This document shows positions 8,583 to 17,100 of a stretch of 64,000 nt of DNA, piece after piece. The notes below the pieces were generated by a model. It saw nothing but the letters and a program-made list of their open reading frames with translations, did not search any database and was not told the DNA's origin. The stretch lies in contig JADJDQ010000007.1 in the NCBI GenBank assembly GCA_016702605.1, forward strand, positions 124,001 to 188,000. Reading direction: 5' to 3'. The stretch comes from Candidatus Intricatilinea gracilis (lineage in GTDB: Bacteria; Pseudomonadota; Gammaproteobacteria; Burkholderiales; Burkholderiaceae_C). The position numbers and the translations under genes were made by a program. Position 1 is the stretch's first letter; each line of letters opens with the position of its first letter.

Positions 8583-9377
8583 TCAACCGCAAGAGCGGCC
8601 GCCGCTCACGTCAATGACGGCGCCGGTGGAATAACTCGCCGCGTCCGACAGCAGCCAGGCCGCAGCTTCGGCCACCTCCTGCGCAGTGCCGGGACGCTGC
8701 ACCGGAATGGTGGCGGCCAGTTGGCGGGCTCGGCCGGGCTGGCCGCCGCTGGCATGAATCTCGGTGTCGATGATGCCGGGGCGCACACCATTGACACGGA
8801 CACCTTCGGTGGCCAGTTCTCGCGCCAGTCCGTAGGTGAAGGTATCGATGGCGCCTTTGCTGGCGGCGTAGTCCACGTATTGGCCCGCGCCACCCAGGCG
8901 GGCTGCCACCGACGAAATGTTTACCACGGCGCCGCCGCGCCCGCGGTTGCTGCCCGGCGCGGCGCGACGGGTGCTCATGCGCAGCACCGCCTGACGCGTG
9001 GCGTAGAAGGTGCCGAACACGTTGATGGCGAACATGCGCTGCAGGCGTTCACCGGTCATGTCCTCGACTCGGCACGCCTTGTCGACCACACCGGCGTTGT
9101 TGATCAGCCCGGCCAGCACGCTGTGGCGACCCAGGCCGGCGTCGAGGATCTCGAACATGGCGATCACCGCCGCCTCGTCGGCCACGTCGGCTTGTACCGC
9201 CACGGCATGGCGGCCCAGCGCCTGCACTTGTTCGACCACCGACTGCGCCGCAGCGCCGTCCTGGGTGTAGTTCACCGCCACATCCCAGCCCTGGCGGGCA
9301 CAGACCAGCGCACAGGCCGCGCCGATGCCCCGGCTGCCGCCGGTGATGAGGACGTAGCGTTTCTCGGGCATGGCCAT
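8583..9377 (-). CDS. SDR-family oxidoreductase
   Basis: This is a classical short-chain dehydrogenase/reductase of 264 residues. It has the nucleotide-binding motif TGGSRGIGAA near the N-terminus, LINNAGV, the catalytic pair in YVDYAASKGA (Tyr-x3-Lys), and RVNGVRPGIIDT after it. The start ATG at 9377 gives MAMPEKRYVLITGG and fits the family; the frame stays open to 9482, but that extension looks non-coding. The substrate cannot be deduced. The tight spacing with the downstream CoA-transferase-like gene suggests a shared role in acyl-CoA or carboxylic acid metabolism. Confidence 0.85.
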   Translation of the reverse strand: MAMPEKRYVLITGGSRGIGAACALVCARQGWDVAVNYTQDGAAAQSVVEQVQALGRHAVAVQADVADEAAVIAMFEILDAGLGRHSVLAGLINNAGVVDKACRVEDMTGERLQRMFAINVFGTFYATRQAVLRMSTRRAAPGSNRGRGGAVVNISSVAARLGGAGQYVDYAASKGAIDTFTYGLARELATEGVRVNGVRPGIIDTEIHASGGQPGRARQLAATIPVQRPGTAQEVAEAAAWLLSDAASYSTGAVIDVSGGRSCG

Positions 9378-9676
9378 CGTTGCGAACCGTTCGGTGTGGG
9401 GGTGGACAAACTGGCTGAGTGGTGCGAGGCACGACACAGGTGCACGCGCCGCGGCGCGCAGTGTCGCGCAAAGCCGGCGCATCCCGGTGTCACTGCACGC
9501 AAGCGGTGGATCAGGCTGATGACCCCCGGGCTGAGGCTGGCAATCGCCCTGGCCTCAATGGCCGACGAGTGGAATGGAATCTTGCGCTCATGCTTGGGCA
9601 CTGGGACGGCGTGACGCCGGCCTTGGTGTGACCCCCGGTGCTGCGCCTCGGACTCGGGTTGGACGAATCCGGCCGC

Positions 9677-9997
9677 TCAGGCGCCAAACCTGTTGGGCTC
9701 CTTGCCCTGCTGGCACAGCCAGATGACAAGCACGATCCAGCCGACCAAGGGGATGAAACCGACCAGTTGCCACCAGCCGCTGCGGTCGGTGTCGTGCAGG
9801 CGCCTGGCAGTGACGGCGAAATAAGGCAGCAGCGTGGCCACGTTGAAGGCGGCGGCTAGTTTTGGGTTGACGATGCTCAGCGCCATCAGGGCGATGATGA
9901 TGAACAGCGCCCACCACCAGAACTCGGCTCGTGTTGCCCGGCCGCTGAAGGTGGCGTATTTGCGAAAGCAGATCTGGATGGCGTCGCCGAAATTCAC
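9677..9997 (-). CDS. DUF805 family small membrane protein
   Basis: The ~106-residue protein starts at a GTG (9997) and reads MNFGDAIQICFRKYATFSGR, the characteristic opening of DUF805 proteins, followed by a conserved RAEFWWW. There are about three hydrophobic segments (ALFIIIALMALSIV; the segment after AAAFNVATLLPYF; LVGFIPLVGWIVLVIWL), and the RRLHDTDRSGWW loop is a DUF805 hallmark. The function of the family is unknown. The frame is open upstream to 10312, but that part runs antisense into the neighbouring acetyltransferase gene and is not credible. The ~300 bp between this gene and the SDR gene hold nothing recognisable. Confidence 0.8.
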   Translation of the reverse strand: MNFGDAIQICFRKYATFSGRATRAEFWWWALFIIIALMALSIVNPKLAAAFNVATLLPYFAVTARRLHDTDRSGWWQLVGFIPLVGWIVLVIWLCQQGKEPNRFGA

Positions 9998-10070
9998 GGT
10001 GATCCCTGTGGCTATGGCCGAGCCCGCACTGGCTGTGGCTGTGTGCCCATCGTACGACAGCGGCGGCGGG

Positions 10071-10700
10071 TCAATCCCCCAGCTTGATTCGCACCACCGG
10101 CCGTTCGGGTTTGCGCCGTGCCACCTCGGTGAACCCGGCTGCGTCGAACATGCGTTTCGGGCCGAACCACAGGTCGTCGGGATGGGTCGGGCCGGTCGTG
10201 TCGACCGGGTAGGCTTCGAGCAGGGTGGCGCCTTGCTGCGCGGCCCAGGGCACGGCGGCATCGAGCAGGGCGCGGGCAATGCCCTGGCCGCGGTGTTCGG
10301 CCGGCACGACAAAACAGATGACCGACCACACCGGCAACTTGTCGACCGGCTTCATCACGGATGACCGCGCCAGCTTGGCGTAGTGCTCGCGCGGGCCGAC
10401 CGCCAGCCAGCCGACCGGTGTGCCGCGTCGGCCGTCCGGGGCGCCGTCGCTGTTGCCGCCGGGGGCGCCCGGGTCGACGCGGTAGGCGATCAGGCCGGGC
10501 GGCGGGCCGGCGTCGACCACAGCCTTGAACTGCGCCTTGTTGACGTCGGCATGGCGTTGCCCTGGCGCCGCCTGCACCGGGCCGCTGCGCCGGTAACACA
10601 TGCACCAGCAGCCGCGTGCCACCGAGCAGCCACGGGCGTTGAAGACGGCCTCGAGATCCGGCCAGCGGTCGGGCGTGAGCGGGTGGATGGTGAGTTGCAT
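10071..10700 (-). CDS. GNAT-family N-acetyltransferase
   Basis: The 209-residue protein has the GNAT acetyl-CoA binding core: GWLAVGPREHYAKL, then VICFVVPAEHRGQGIARALLDAA (the RGQGIA loop binds the CoA pyrophosphate), followed by a later beta-strand with DLWFGPKRMFDAAGF. An early Cys-rich stretch (GCSVARGCWCMCYRR) is seen in a subgroup of these proteins. The ATG at 10700 is chosen because the next residues begin the fold (MQLTIHPLTPDRWPDL). The acceptor is unknown. The gene is divergent from the lipoprotein operon. Confidence 0.82.
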   Translation of the reverse strand: MQLTIHPLTPDRWPDLEAVFNARGCSVARGCWCMCYRRSGPVQAAPGQRHADVNKAQFKAVVDAGPPPGLIAYRVDPGAPGGNSDGAPDGRRGTPVGWLAVGPREHYAKLARSSVMKPVDKLPVWSVICFVVPAEHRGQGIARALLDAAVPWAAQQGATLLEAYPVDTTGPTHPDDLWFGPKRMFDAAGFTEVARRKPERPVVRIKLGD

Positions 10701-10847
10701 GAGAGGTCTGGTCCTTCGTGGTGGCCGGCGCAACGCGGTGCCTCGGCTGTGGCATCGACTGCATCTGGCGCCCTGCCGGACGGCAAGACGGGAGGGTGGC
10801 GCGCCCCCGTCACGCTACGACGAAGCCGGCCGGTCTGGTCGACACCA

Positions 10848-10876
10848 TTGGGGCAGGGCTTACCCGCGGCTACAGT
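10848..10876 (+). promoter_or_regulatory. Possible sigma-70 promoter of the CsgG-like lipoprotein operon
   Basis: TTGGGG (10848-10853) and TACAGT (10871-10876) are separated by 17 bp, about 100 bp before the first lipoprotein start. The -35 is a weak match. The region is the divergent gap between the acetyltransferase and this operon. Confidence 0.3.
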
Positions 10877-10979
10877 GCGGTGATGTCGGCGGCATTTGCC
10901 GAACCTTCCAGCCAGGCGCAGCGTCCAGACGCCGCGGGCCGGGAGCCCACCAGACCAGTTCTTGCGAGGTTGCTGCACC

Positions 10980-11711
10980 ATGATGTCCACGAACACGAAC
11001 TTTTCCGCTCGTCGCCGCCCCCGCGCCGGCCTGGCCCTGTTGGCTGCGCTGGCGCTGACGGCACTTGCCGGGCTGGGTGGCTGCGCCACCGAGTCGTCGC
11101 GCACCATCACCGTGGCCAAGGTCGAGGCGGCCGCCACGCCCTATACCGGCGTGCGCCTGCCGATGTCGGTGGGCAAGTTCGACAACCGCTCCAGCTTTGC
11201 CCGCGGCATCTTCTCGGACGGCGTCGATCGCCTGGGATCACAAGCCAAGACCACACTGCTCGCCCACCTGCAGCAGTCGCAGCGCTTTGCCGTGCTCGAC
11301 CGCGACAACCTGCAGGAGGCCGCACAGGAGGCCAAGCTGCAGGCCCGCACGCAGAAGATCCGCGGCGCCGATTTCGTCGTCACCGGCGACATCTCGGAGT
11401 TCGGCCGCAAGGATGTGGGCGACCAGCAGCTGTTCGGCATCCTGGGCCGCGGCAAGACGCAGATCGCCTATGCCAAGGTCACACTCAACATCGTCGACGC
11501 GGTGACGTCCGAGATCGTCTACTCGGCACGTGGTGCGGGTGAATACGAGTTGTCCAACCGCGAGGTCATCGGCTTCGGTGGCACGGCGGGCTACGACGCC
11601 ACACTCAACGGCAAGGTGCTCGACCTGGCCATCCGCGAGGCGGTCAACAACCTGGTCGCCGGTCTGGACGGTGGCCAGTGGGGCGCCGGGGCCGAGGGCG
11701 CCAAGCCGTGA
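10980..11711 (+). CDS. CsgG/HfaB-family outer-membrane lipoprotein
   Basis: The 243-residue protein starts at MMSTNTN and has a lipoprotein signal peptide: a basic N-terminus, a hydrophobic stretch (about residues 17-32) and a lipobox ending in GGC with Cys35. The mature part has CsgG-domain features: FDNRSSFARGIFSDG, a stretch around LLAHLQQSQRFAVLDRDNL, and GADFVVTGDISEFG. CsgG itself is a nonameric outer-membrane channel secreting curli subunits, but many relatives with unknown cargo occur without curli genes, as here. The stop overlaps the next start (GTGA at 11708-11711). The trio CsgG-like, DUF4810, GNA1162 recurs as an operon in proteobacteria and probably forms one envelope complex. 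Confidence 0.88.
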   Translation: MMSTNTNFSARRRPRAGLALLAALALTALAGLGGCATESSRTITVAKVEAAATPYTGVRLPMSVGKFDNRSSFARGIFSDGVDRLGSQAKTTLLAHLQQSQRFAVLDRDNLQEAAQEAKLQARTQKIRGADFVVTGDISEFGRKDVGDQQLFGILGRGKTQIAYAKVTLNIVDAVTSEIVYSARGAGEYELSNREVIGFGGTAGYDATLNGKVLDLAIREAVNNLVAGLDGGQWGAGAEGAKP

Positions 11712-12091
11712 GGGCTGGTGTGAGCCCGTGGCGTCGGTCTGCCACCTGGTTGCTGGGTGCTGCCGTGGTGGCACCCCTCGCTGCCTGTGTGCAGGCGCCC
11801 AAACCGCTGTACCACTGGGAGGGTTACCAGCGCGGCGTCTACGAGTTCCTGAAAGGTGACGGCATCGGCGCCGACGAGCAACTGACCCAGATGCTGGCGC
11901 AGGCCGACAAGGCGCGCGGACGTGATGCCGCGCTGCCGCCGGGTTTTCGTGCCCACCTGGGCCTGCTGCAGCTGCAATCCGGCCGGGTCGACGAGGCGCG
12001 CGACAGCTTCATCGCCGAAAAGACGGCGTTTCCCGAGGCCAGTCACTACATGGACTTCCTGCTCGCCAAGATGGGGGCCGGCAAGTCATGA
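11708..12091 (+). CDS. DUF4810 lipoprotein
   Basis: A 127-residue lipoprotein from the GTG at 11708, which overlaps the upstream stop. The signal peptide ends in LAAC with Cys27. The mature part begins with KPLYHWEGYQRGVYEFLKGDG, the recognisable core of DUF4810, followed by helices with a TPR-like look (RAHLGLLQLQSGRVDEARDSF). Function is unknown. It lies between a CsgG-like and a GNA1162-like gene, with four-base overlaps on both sides, so stoichiometric production of the three proteins is likely. Confidence 0.85.
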   Translation: MRAGVSPWRRSATWLLGAAVVAPLAACVQAPKPLYHWEGYQRGVYEFLKGDGIGADEQLTQMLAQADKARGRDAALPPGFRAHLGLLQLQSGRVDEARDSFIAEKTAFPEASHYMDFLLAKMGAGKS

Positions 12092-12783
12092 CACTGCACC
12101 GTTTGCTTCAACAGTGGCTGCCCGCGGGCCGGTCACGGCGGGTGATGGTGGGCGCCCTGGGTCTGGTGCTGCTGCTCGGCGGTTGTGCCTCCCCGCCACC
12201 GGCGTATGACTACTCGGCGTTTCGCGTCAGCAAGCCGGCCTCGCTGCTGGTGCTTGCGCCTTTGAACGACACGCCGGACATCAAGGCCACGCCGGGTGTG
12301 CTGGCCACCGCCACGTTGCCGTTGGCCGAAGCGGGTTATTACGTGCTGCCGGTGACGCTGGTGGACGAAACCTTCCGCCAGAACGGCCTGACCACGCCGA
12401 ACGACATCCACGAGGTGTCGATCGCCAAGCTGCGCGAGATCTTCGGCGCTGACGCTGCGGTCTACCTGCGGGTGCGTCAGTACGGTACGAGCTACCGCGT
12501 GCTGGGCAGCGAAACCCGCGTGACGGTGGACGCCCGCATCGTCGACCTGCGCAGCGGCCAGATGGTGTGGGCCGGCAGCGCCACCGCCTCGTCGCAGGAA
12601 AACCAGAACAACAACCAGGGCGTGCTCGGCCTGCTGGTGACGGCGCTGGTGCATCAGGTGATCGGCAACCTGTCGGACGCCAGCTTCGACTACGCCGCCA
12701 TTGCCAACCAGCGCCTGCTCGGCAGCCCGCGCGCCAACGGCGTGCTGGCCGGGCCACGTTCGCCGCGTTACGGGCAGGACTGA
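12088..12783 (+). CDS. GNA1162/DUF799-family lipoprotein
   Basis: A 231-residue lipoprotein with a lipobox LLLGGC (Cys33), related to the meningococcal GNA1162 surface antigen family (DUF799). Conserved stretches are SLLVLAPLNDTPDIKAT, AEAGYYVLPVTLVDETFRQNGL, IFGADAAVYLRVRQYGTSY and VDARIVDLRSGQMVW. It begins inside the stop of the DUF4810 gene (ATGA at 12088) and ends four bases before the convergent ygiQ stop. Its fold is reported to resemble TolB-like N-terminal domains. The role together with CsgG-like proteins is unknown. Confidence 0.88.
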   Translation: MTLHRLLQQWLPAGRSRRVMVGALGLVLLLGGCASPPPAYDYSAFRVSKPASLLVLAPLNDTPDIKATPGVLATATLPLAEAGYYVLPVTLVDETFRQNGLTTPNDIHEVSIAKLREIFGADAAVYLRVRQYGTSYRVLGSETRVTVDARIVDLRSGQMVWAGSATASSQENQNNNQGVLGLLVTALVHQVIGNLSDASFDYAAIANQRLLGSPRANGVLAGPRSPRYGQD

Positions 12784-12787
12784 AGGG

Positions 12788-15208
12788 TCACGGCCGCGGC
12801 TTGCGCCGCGCTGGCACGTTGCCGGACGCCCGTGGCGGCAGGCCGGTGTGCTGGGTCAGGAGCTGGCCCGGCCGCGGGGAGCCGGGGGTGCCGCGATCCG
12901 CGCTTGAACCCGTGCGGTTGACCGCTGCCTTTGCGCCCGGAACCCCTGCTGCCGGCGCCTTTGTGCCGGGTGGCCGCGTCGAATTGCTGCGTTTGGCGCT
13001 CTGGTAGCCGCCGTCGGTCATCGGCTGCCAGGTCGGGATGAGGTGATGTTTGCCGTTGCCGATCAGGTCGCTGCGGCCCATGGCCTTGAGTGCGTCGCGC
13101 AGCAGCGGCCAGTTGTTGGCGTCGTGGTAACGCAGGAAGGCCTTGTGCAGGCGCCGGCGCTTCTCGCCACGCACGATGTCGACCTTCTCGGCCCGGCTCT
13201 CGTCGCGGCTGACGCCCCTGAGCGGATTCATGCCCGAGTGGTACATGGCCGTCGCTGTCGCCATCGGGCTGGGGTAGAAGGTCTGCACCTGGTCGGCGCG
13301 AAAGCCATTGCTCTTGAGCCAGATCGCCAGGTTCATCATGTCCTCGTCGCTGGTGCCCGGATGGGCGGCGATGAAGTAGGGGATGAGGAACTGCTTCTTG
13401 CCCGCCTCGGCACTGAACTTGTCGAACAGCTGCTTGAAGCGGTCGTAGGTGCCGATGCCCGGCTTCATCATCTTGGACAGCGGCCCGCCCTCGGTGTGCT
13501 CGGGCGCGATCTTGAGGTAGCCGCCCACGTGGTGCGTCACCAGCTCCTTGATGTATTCGGGTGACTGCACCGCCAGGTCGTAACGCAGGCCCGAGCCGAT
13601 GAGGATCTTCTTGACGCCGGTGAGTGCCCGCGCGCGCCGGTACATCTTGATGAGCGGGCCGTGGTCGGTGTTGAGGTTGGGGCAGATGCCGGGGTAGACG
13701 CAGCTGGGCTTGCGGCAGGCGGCCTCGATCTCGCGGCTCTTGCAGCCGATGCGGTACATGTTGGCCGTGGGGCCGCCCAGGTCGCTGATGACGCCGGTGA
13801 AACCTTTCACCTTGTCGCGGATGGCTTCGATCTCCTGGATGACCGAGTCCTCCGAGCGGCTCTGGATGATGCGGCCCTCGTGTTCGGTGATCGAGCAGAA
13901 GGTGCAGCCACCGAAGCAGCCCCGCATGATGTTGACGCTGAAACGAATCATCTCCCACGCGGGAATCTTGGTCTCGCCGTCGTGGCTGCCGCTGGCATCG
14001 GCATAACTCGGGTGCGGGCTGCGTGCATAGGGCAGGTCGAACACATGGTCCATTTCGCTGGTGGCGAGCGGGATGGGCGGCGGGTTGATCCAGACGTCGC
14101 GCGCCGTGGCGCCATCGCCGTGGCGCTGCACCAGTGCCCGCGCGTTGCCGGGATTGGTCTCGAGGTGCAGCACACGGCTGGCGTGGGCGTAGAGCACCGG
14201 GTCGGACTTGACCTGTTCGTAACTCGGCAGACGGATCACCGAGCGCTCGCGCGGTGGCAGCTTGACGCGGCCGCTAGCCTTGAGCGAAGGCACGAAGGTG
14301 ATGGGTTTGATCTCGATGCCTGCCGGCTCAGCGGCTGAGCCTGCGGCTGCCACGCCATCGCCCGCCGAGGCATCGTCCTTCGAACAGGTCGCGCCTTGCG
14401 AGGCGGCCGCCTCGGCCGTCGTCAGATAGGGGTTGATGTGCTCGTCGATGCGCCCGGGCAGGTCAACCTCGGACGAGTCGATCTCGAACCAGCCCTGCGC
14501 GTCCGGGTCGTCCGAGCGGCGCACGAAGGCTGTGCCGCGCACATCGGTGATGCGCCGCACCGGCTCGCCGGCGGCCAGGCGATGCGCGATCTCGATGATG
14601 GCGCGTTCGGCATTGCCGTACAGCAGCAGGTCGCACTTGGCGTCGACCACCATCGAGCGGCGCACCTTGTCCTGCCAGTAGTCGTAGTGGGCGATGCGGC
14701 GCAGCGATGCCTCGATGCCGCCCATCACGATGGGCACCTCGGGAAACGCTTCCTTGCAGCGCTGTGCGTACACCAGCGCGGCACGGTCCGGCCGTTTGCC
14801 GCCCACGTTGCCGGGTGTGTAGGCGTCGTCGCTGCGGATCTTGCGATCAGCCGTGTAGCGGTTGATCATCGAATCCATGTTGCCGGCCGTCACGCCCCAG
14901 AACAGGTTCGGTGCGCCCAGCGCCTTGAAGGGTTCGGCGCTCTGCCAGTCCGGCTGGGCAATGATGCCGACCCTAAACCCCTGCGCTTCGAGCGTGCGTC
15001 CGATCACCGCCATGCCGAAGCTGGGGTGATCCACATAGGCGTCGCCCGTCACCACGATGATGTCGCAGCTGTCCCAGCCGAGCTGGTCCATCTCGGATCG
15101 GCTCATGGGCAGGAAAGGCGCCGGCCCGAACCGTTTGGCCCAGAACGGGCGATAGGCGGTCAGCGCCTTGACGGGGCGAGGCGGGGCAATCACGGCAGTG
15201 GAAGACAT
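12788..15208 (-). CDS. ygiQ: YgiQ-family radical SAM protein
   Basis: The 806-residue protein starts at MSSTAVIAPPR (ATG 15208; the open frame continues to 15502 but without family similarity). An N-terminal YgiQ domain (SEMDQLGWDSCDIIVVTGDAY) is followed by the radical SAM core with the 4Fe-4S motif MRGCFGGCTFCSI, a CX3CX2C ligand set at about residue 430. YgiQ proteins are widespread; their reaction is not established. E. coli YgiQ has ~739 residues. The extra length here is mainly a Pro/Gly/Arg-rich, probably disordered tail after TDGGYQSAKR. The gene is convergent with the lipoprotein operon. Confidence 0.92.
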   Translation of the reverse strand: MSSTAVIAPPRPVKALTAYRPFWAKRFGPAPFLPMSRSEMDQLGWDSCDIIVVTGDAYVDHPSFGMAVIGRTLEAQGFRVGIIAQPDWQSAEPFKALGAPNLFWGVTAGNMDSMINRYTADRKIRSDDAYTPGNVGGKRPDRAALVYAQRCKEAFPEVPIVMGGIEASLRRIAHYDYWQDKVRRSMVVDAKCDLLLYGNAERAIIEIAHRLAAGEPVRRITDVRGTAFVRRSDDPDAQGWFEIDSSEVDLPGRIDEHINPYLTTAEAAASQGATCSKDDASAGDGVAAAGSAAEPAGIEIKPITFVPSLKASGRVKLPPRERSVIRLPSYEQVKSDPVLYAHASRVLHLETNPGNARALVQRHGDGATARDVWINPPPIPLATSEMDHVFDLPYARSPHPSYADASGSHDGETKIPAWEMIRFSVNIMRGCFGGCTFCSITEHEGRIIQSRSEDSVIQEIEAIRDKVKGFTGVISDLGGPTANMYRIGCKSREIEAACRKPSCVYPGICPNLNTDHGPLIKMYRRARALTGVKKILIGSGLRYDLAVQSPEYIKELVTHHVGGYLKIAPEHTEGGPLSKMMKPGIGTYDRFKQLFDKFSAEAGKKQFLIPYFIAAHPGTSDEDMMNLAIWLKSNGFRADQVQTFYPSPMATATAMYHSGMNPLRGVSRDESRAEKVDIVRGEKRRRLHKAFLRYHDANNWPLLRDALKAMGRSDLIGNGKHHLIPTWQPMTDGGYQSAKRSNSTRPPGTKAPAAGVPGAKAAVNRTGSSADRGTPGSPRPGQLLTQHTGLPPRASGNVPARRKPRP

Positions 15209-15410
15209 CGGGTGGGGGCGCTGAAAGCGTCTGAGAGAAGCGCGGCGCCAGGGACGGGTGGCGTCGCGGCGTAGAAAGAAGCTGGCGCGCGGTGCGGGTG
15301 ACACGTGCGACGCAGGGCGGGCATTGTCCCAGCAGTGGTCGATCGGGGCGGGTGGCGGGCTTTGTCCCGGTCGGCTCGAGGCTCTGAGCGCAGCCTGCCC
15401 GAGGCTGGCG

Positions 15411-15812
15411 TCACAGCAGCAGCTTGGCGCCCTGCAGCGCCGAGGCCGCCTTGTCGAAGGTCCAGAGTGGCTGTCGACCCGCCTGCCAGGCCAGCGCAGC
15501 ATGGATGCAGTCCGAGAAGTCAGCGCTCGAATTCTCGAACTCGCTCAGCGCCCACTCCAGCGCGCCTTCGGCCTCGAATTCGAGTTCCAGCGTCTGCAGC
15601 AGTGCCGCAAAGGTCTGCAGCAGGGCCGGCTTGCCCAGCTTGAAGCGCGATCGCAGCACCCACTCGAGTTCGAGCGCCACCGACACCGGCACGTGCAGCG
15701 CTTCGCCCGTGTCCTTGGCTTGCTGGATCAGCCGGGTCGCGGCGGCCGACTGCATGGGGTCGTCCTGCAGCAGGAAGCGCAGGATGACGTTCGTGTCGAG
15801 TGCCGCTGCCAT
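15411..15812 (-). CDS. PIN-domain ribonuclease toxin (VapC-like)
   Basis: PIN-domain toxins cleave RNA with a metal site of conserved acidic residues. This 133-residue protein has D6 in ALDTNVILRF, E48/E50 in VALELEWVL, D98/D101 in ADFSDCIHAA and D120 in WTFDKAA, a complete acidic quartet. It lies 31 bp downstream of an AbrB/MazE-type antitoxin on the same strand, the usual antitoxin-toxin order. The RNA target is not predictable from sequence. Confidence 0.88.
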   Translation of the reverse strand: MAAALDTNVILRFLLQDDPMQSAAATRLIQQAKDTGEALHVPVSVALELEWVLRSRFKLGKPALLQTFAALLQTLELEFEAEGALEWALSEFENSSADFSDCIHAALAWQAGRQPLWTFDKAASALQGAKLLL

Positions 15813-15843
15813 CAGGCTTTCCGTCGTCGTCCGGGCCCGCGCT

Positions 15844-16065
15844 TCAGCGCCAGGCGTTCATGTCTTCGACGGGCACCACCTTGCCGTCGGGCGAGCTCAG
15901 GGTGCCGGCCAGATCGAGCAAGGACTTCGTCTTGGCGCGCACGAGCAAGGAGCCGTTGGGCATGACGTGCCACACCAGCCGGGTGCCCGGTCCGGCGCCG
16001 ATCTGATCGCGCACCTGGCGCGGCACGGTGGTCTGGCCCTTGGCGGTGATGGTGGATTCGGTCAT
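15844..16065 (-). CDS. AbrB/SpoVT-type antitoxin
   Basis: A 73-residue swapped-hairpin DNA-binding antitoxin beginning MTESTITAKGQTTVP; the core TITAKGQTTVPRQVRDQIGA is the typical AbrB/MazE signature. The C-terminal part (about 50-73) would wrap the PIN toxin. Such antitoxins usually autoregulate the operon. The start at 16065 is supported by the family N-terminus and by the GGAGA upstream of it. The ~145 bp to the divergent rlmJ start hold the promoters of both. Confidence 0.86.
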   Translation of the reverse strand: MTESTITAKGQTTVPRQVRDQIGAGPGTRLVWHVMPNGSLLVRAKTKSLLDLAGTLSSPDGKVVPVEDMNAWR

Positions 16066-16210
16066 GGTGGTCTCCTTACCTTTCGTCGAATCGTAAGGCG
16101 CGGCGTCGATCTGGACAAGCCCCTGCTCGTCGCCCCAGCCGCACCCCACGGCCCAACGGCTACAGTCCAGCGCCGCGCCCATCCGGATGCCATCACTCTT
16201 TGCCACTGCC

Positions 16211-17083
16211 ATGCTCGCCTACCGTCACGCCTTTCACGCCGGCAACCATGCCGATGTGCTCAAGCACCTGGTCCTCATCCAGGTGCTCAAGTACATGACG
16301 AGCAAGGACAAGCCGCTGCGTGTCATCGACACCCACGCGGGTGCCGGCGGCTACCTGCTGGCCTCACCCGAAGCGACCAAGAAGGGTGAATACCTGCAGG
16401 GCGTGAAACGGGTGTGGGATGCGCCCGCCGCCAAGCTGCCGCCAGCGGTCATCGACTACCTCAAGCACGTACGCGCCAGCAACCCGGTGACGCCGGGCGA
16501 AGAAAACCCGACGCACCACCTGGCGCATTACCCCGGCTCGCCGCAGATCGAGCGGCGCCTGCTGCGCGCGCACGACGAACTGCGCCTGTACGAGCTGCAC
16601 CCCACCGACCACCGCCTGCTTGCCCAGCAGGTCGAGGACGACAAGCAGGTCATCCTCTACAAGTCCGACGGTTTCGAGAGCCTGCGCAGCCAGCTGCCGC
16701 CGCCGAGCCGGCGCGCCCTGGTGCTGATGGACCCGTCGTACGAGATCGTGAGTGACTACGCCAAGGTCGTCGGCGCCCTGCGCGAAGGGCTCGAACGCAT
16801 GGCGACCACCGTCTTCATCGTCTGGTACCCGCAGGTCAGCCGCCGCGAAGCCGCCGAACTGCCGCGCCGCCTCAAGGCTTTGTCACCCAAGGGCTGGCTC
16901 AACGTGCGCCTGACGGTGCAGCAGCCCGACACCCAGGGCTTCGGCCTGGTCGGCAGCGGCTGTTTCATCATCAACCCGCCGTACACCCTGGCCCCGGCGC
17001 TGCGCGCCGCCATGCCCTGGCTGACCAGCACGCTGGCGCAATACGACGGCGCCAGCCATGCGGTGGAAGAGCGGCCGAGCTGA
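16211..17083 (+). CDS. rlmJ: 23S rRNA (adenine(2030)-N6)-methyltransferase RlmJ
   Basis: RlmJ methylates A2030 of 23S rRNA. The 290-residue protein opens MLAYRHAFHAGNHADVLKH, the near-invariant N-terminus of the family. It has the SAM-binding DTHAGAGGYLL and the catalytic motif at about residue 174, read here as LMDPSYEI instead of the DPPY of the E. coli enzyme. The ATG at 16211 is preferred to one at 16187 because the family begins there. The gene is divergent from the antitoxin-toxin pair and convergent with glcF. Confidence 0.94.
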   Translation: MLAYRHAFHAGNHADVLKHLVLIQVLKYMTSKDKPLRVIDTHAGAGGYLLASPEATKKGEYLQGVKRVWDAPAAKLPPAVIDYLKHVRASNPVTPGEENPTHHLAHYPGSPQIERRLLRAHDELRLYELHPTDHRLLAQQVEDDKQVILYKSDGFESLRSQLPPPSRRALVLMDPSYEIVSDYAKVVGALREGLERMATTVFIVWYPQVSRREAAELPRRLKALSPKGWLNVRLTVQQPDTQGFGLVGSGCFIINPPYTLAPALRAAMPWLTSTLAQYDGASHAVEERPS

Positions 17084-17100
17084 GGCTGGCCGCTGCGGGC

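Noticed and set aside
9997..10312. N-terminal extension of the DUF805 protein
   Set aside because: The extra ~105 residues overlap the acetyltransferase gene and are Pro/Arg/Cys-rich; the family starts at the GTG at 9997.
15209..15502. 98-codon extension of YgiQ
   Set aside because: The extension has no family similarity, and MSST at 15208 is the usual type of start.
16161..16166. TACAGT as rlmJ promoter -10
   Set aside because: No acceptable -35 at 16-18 bp; too weak to list as a feature.
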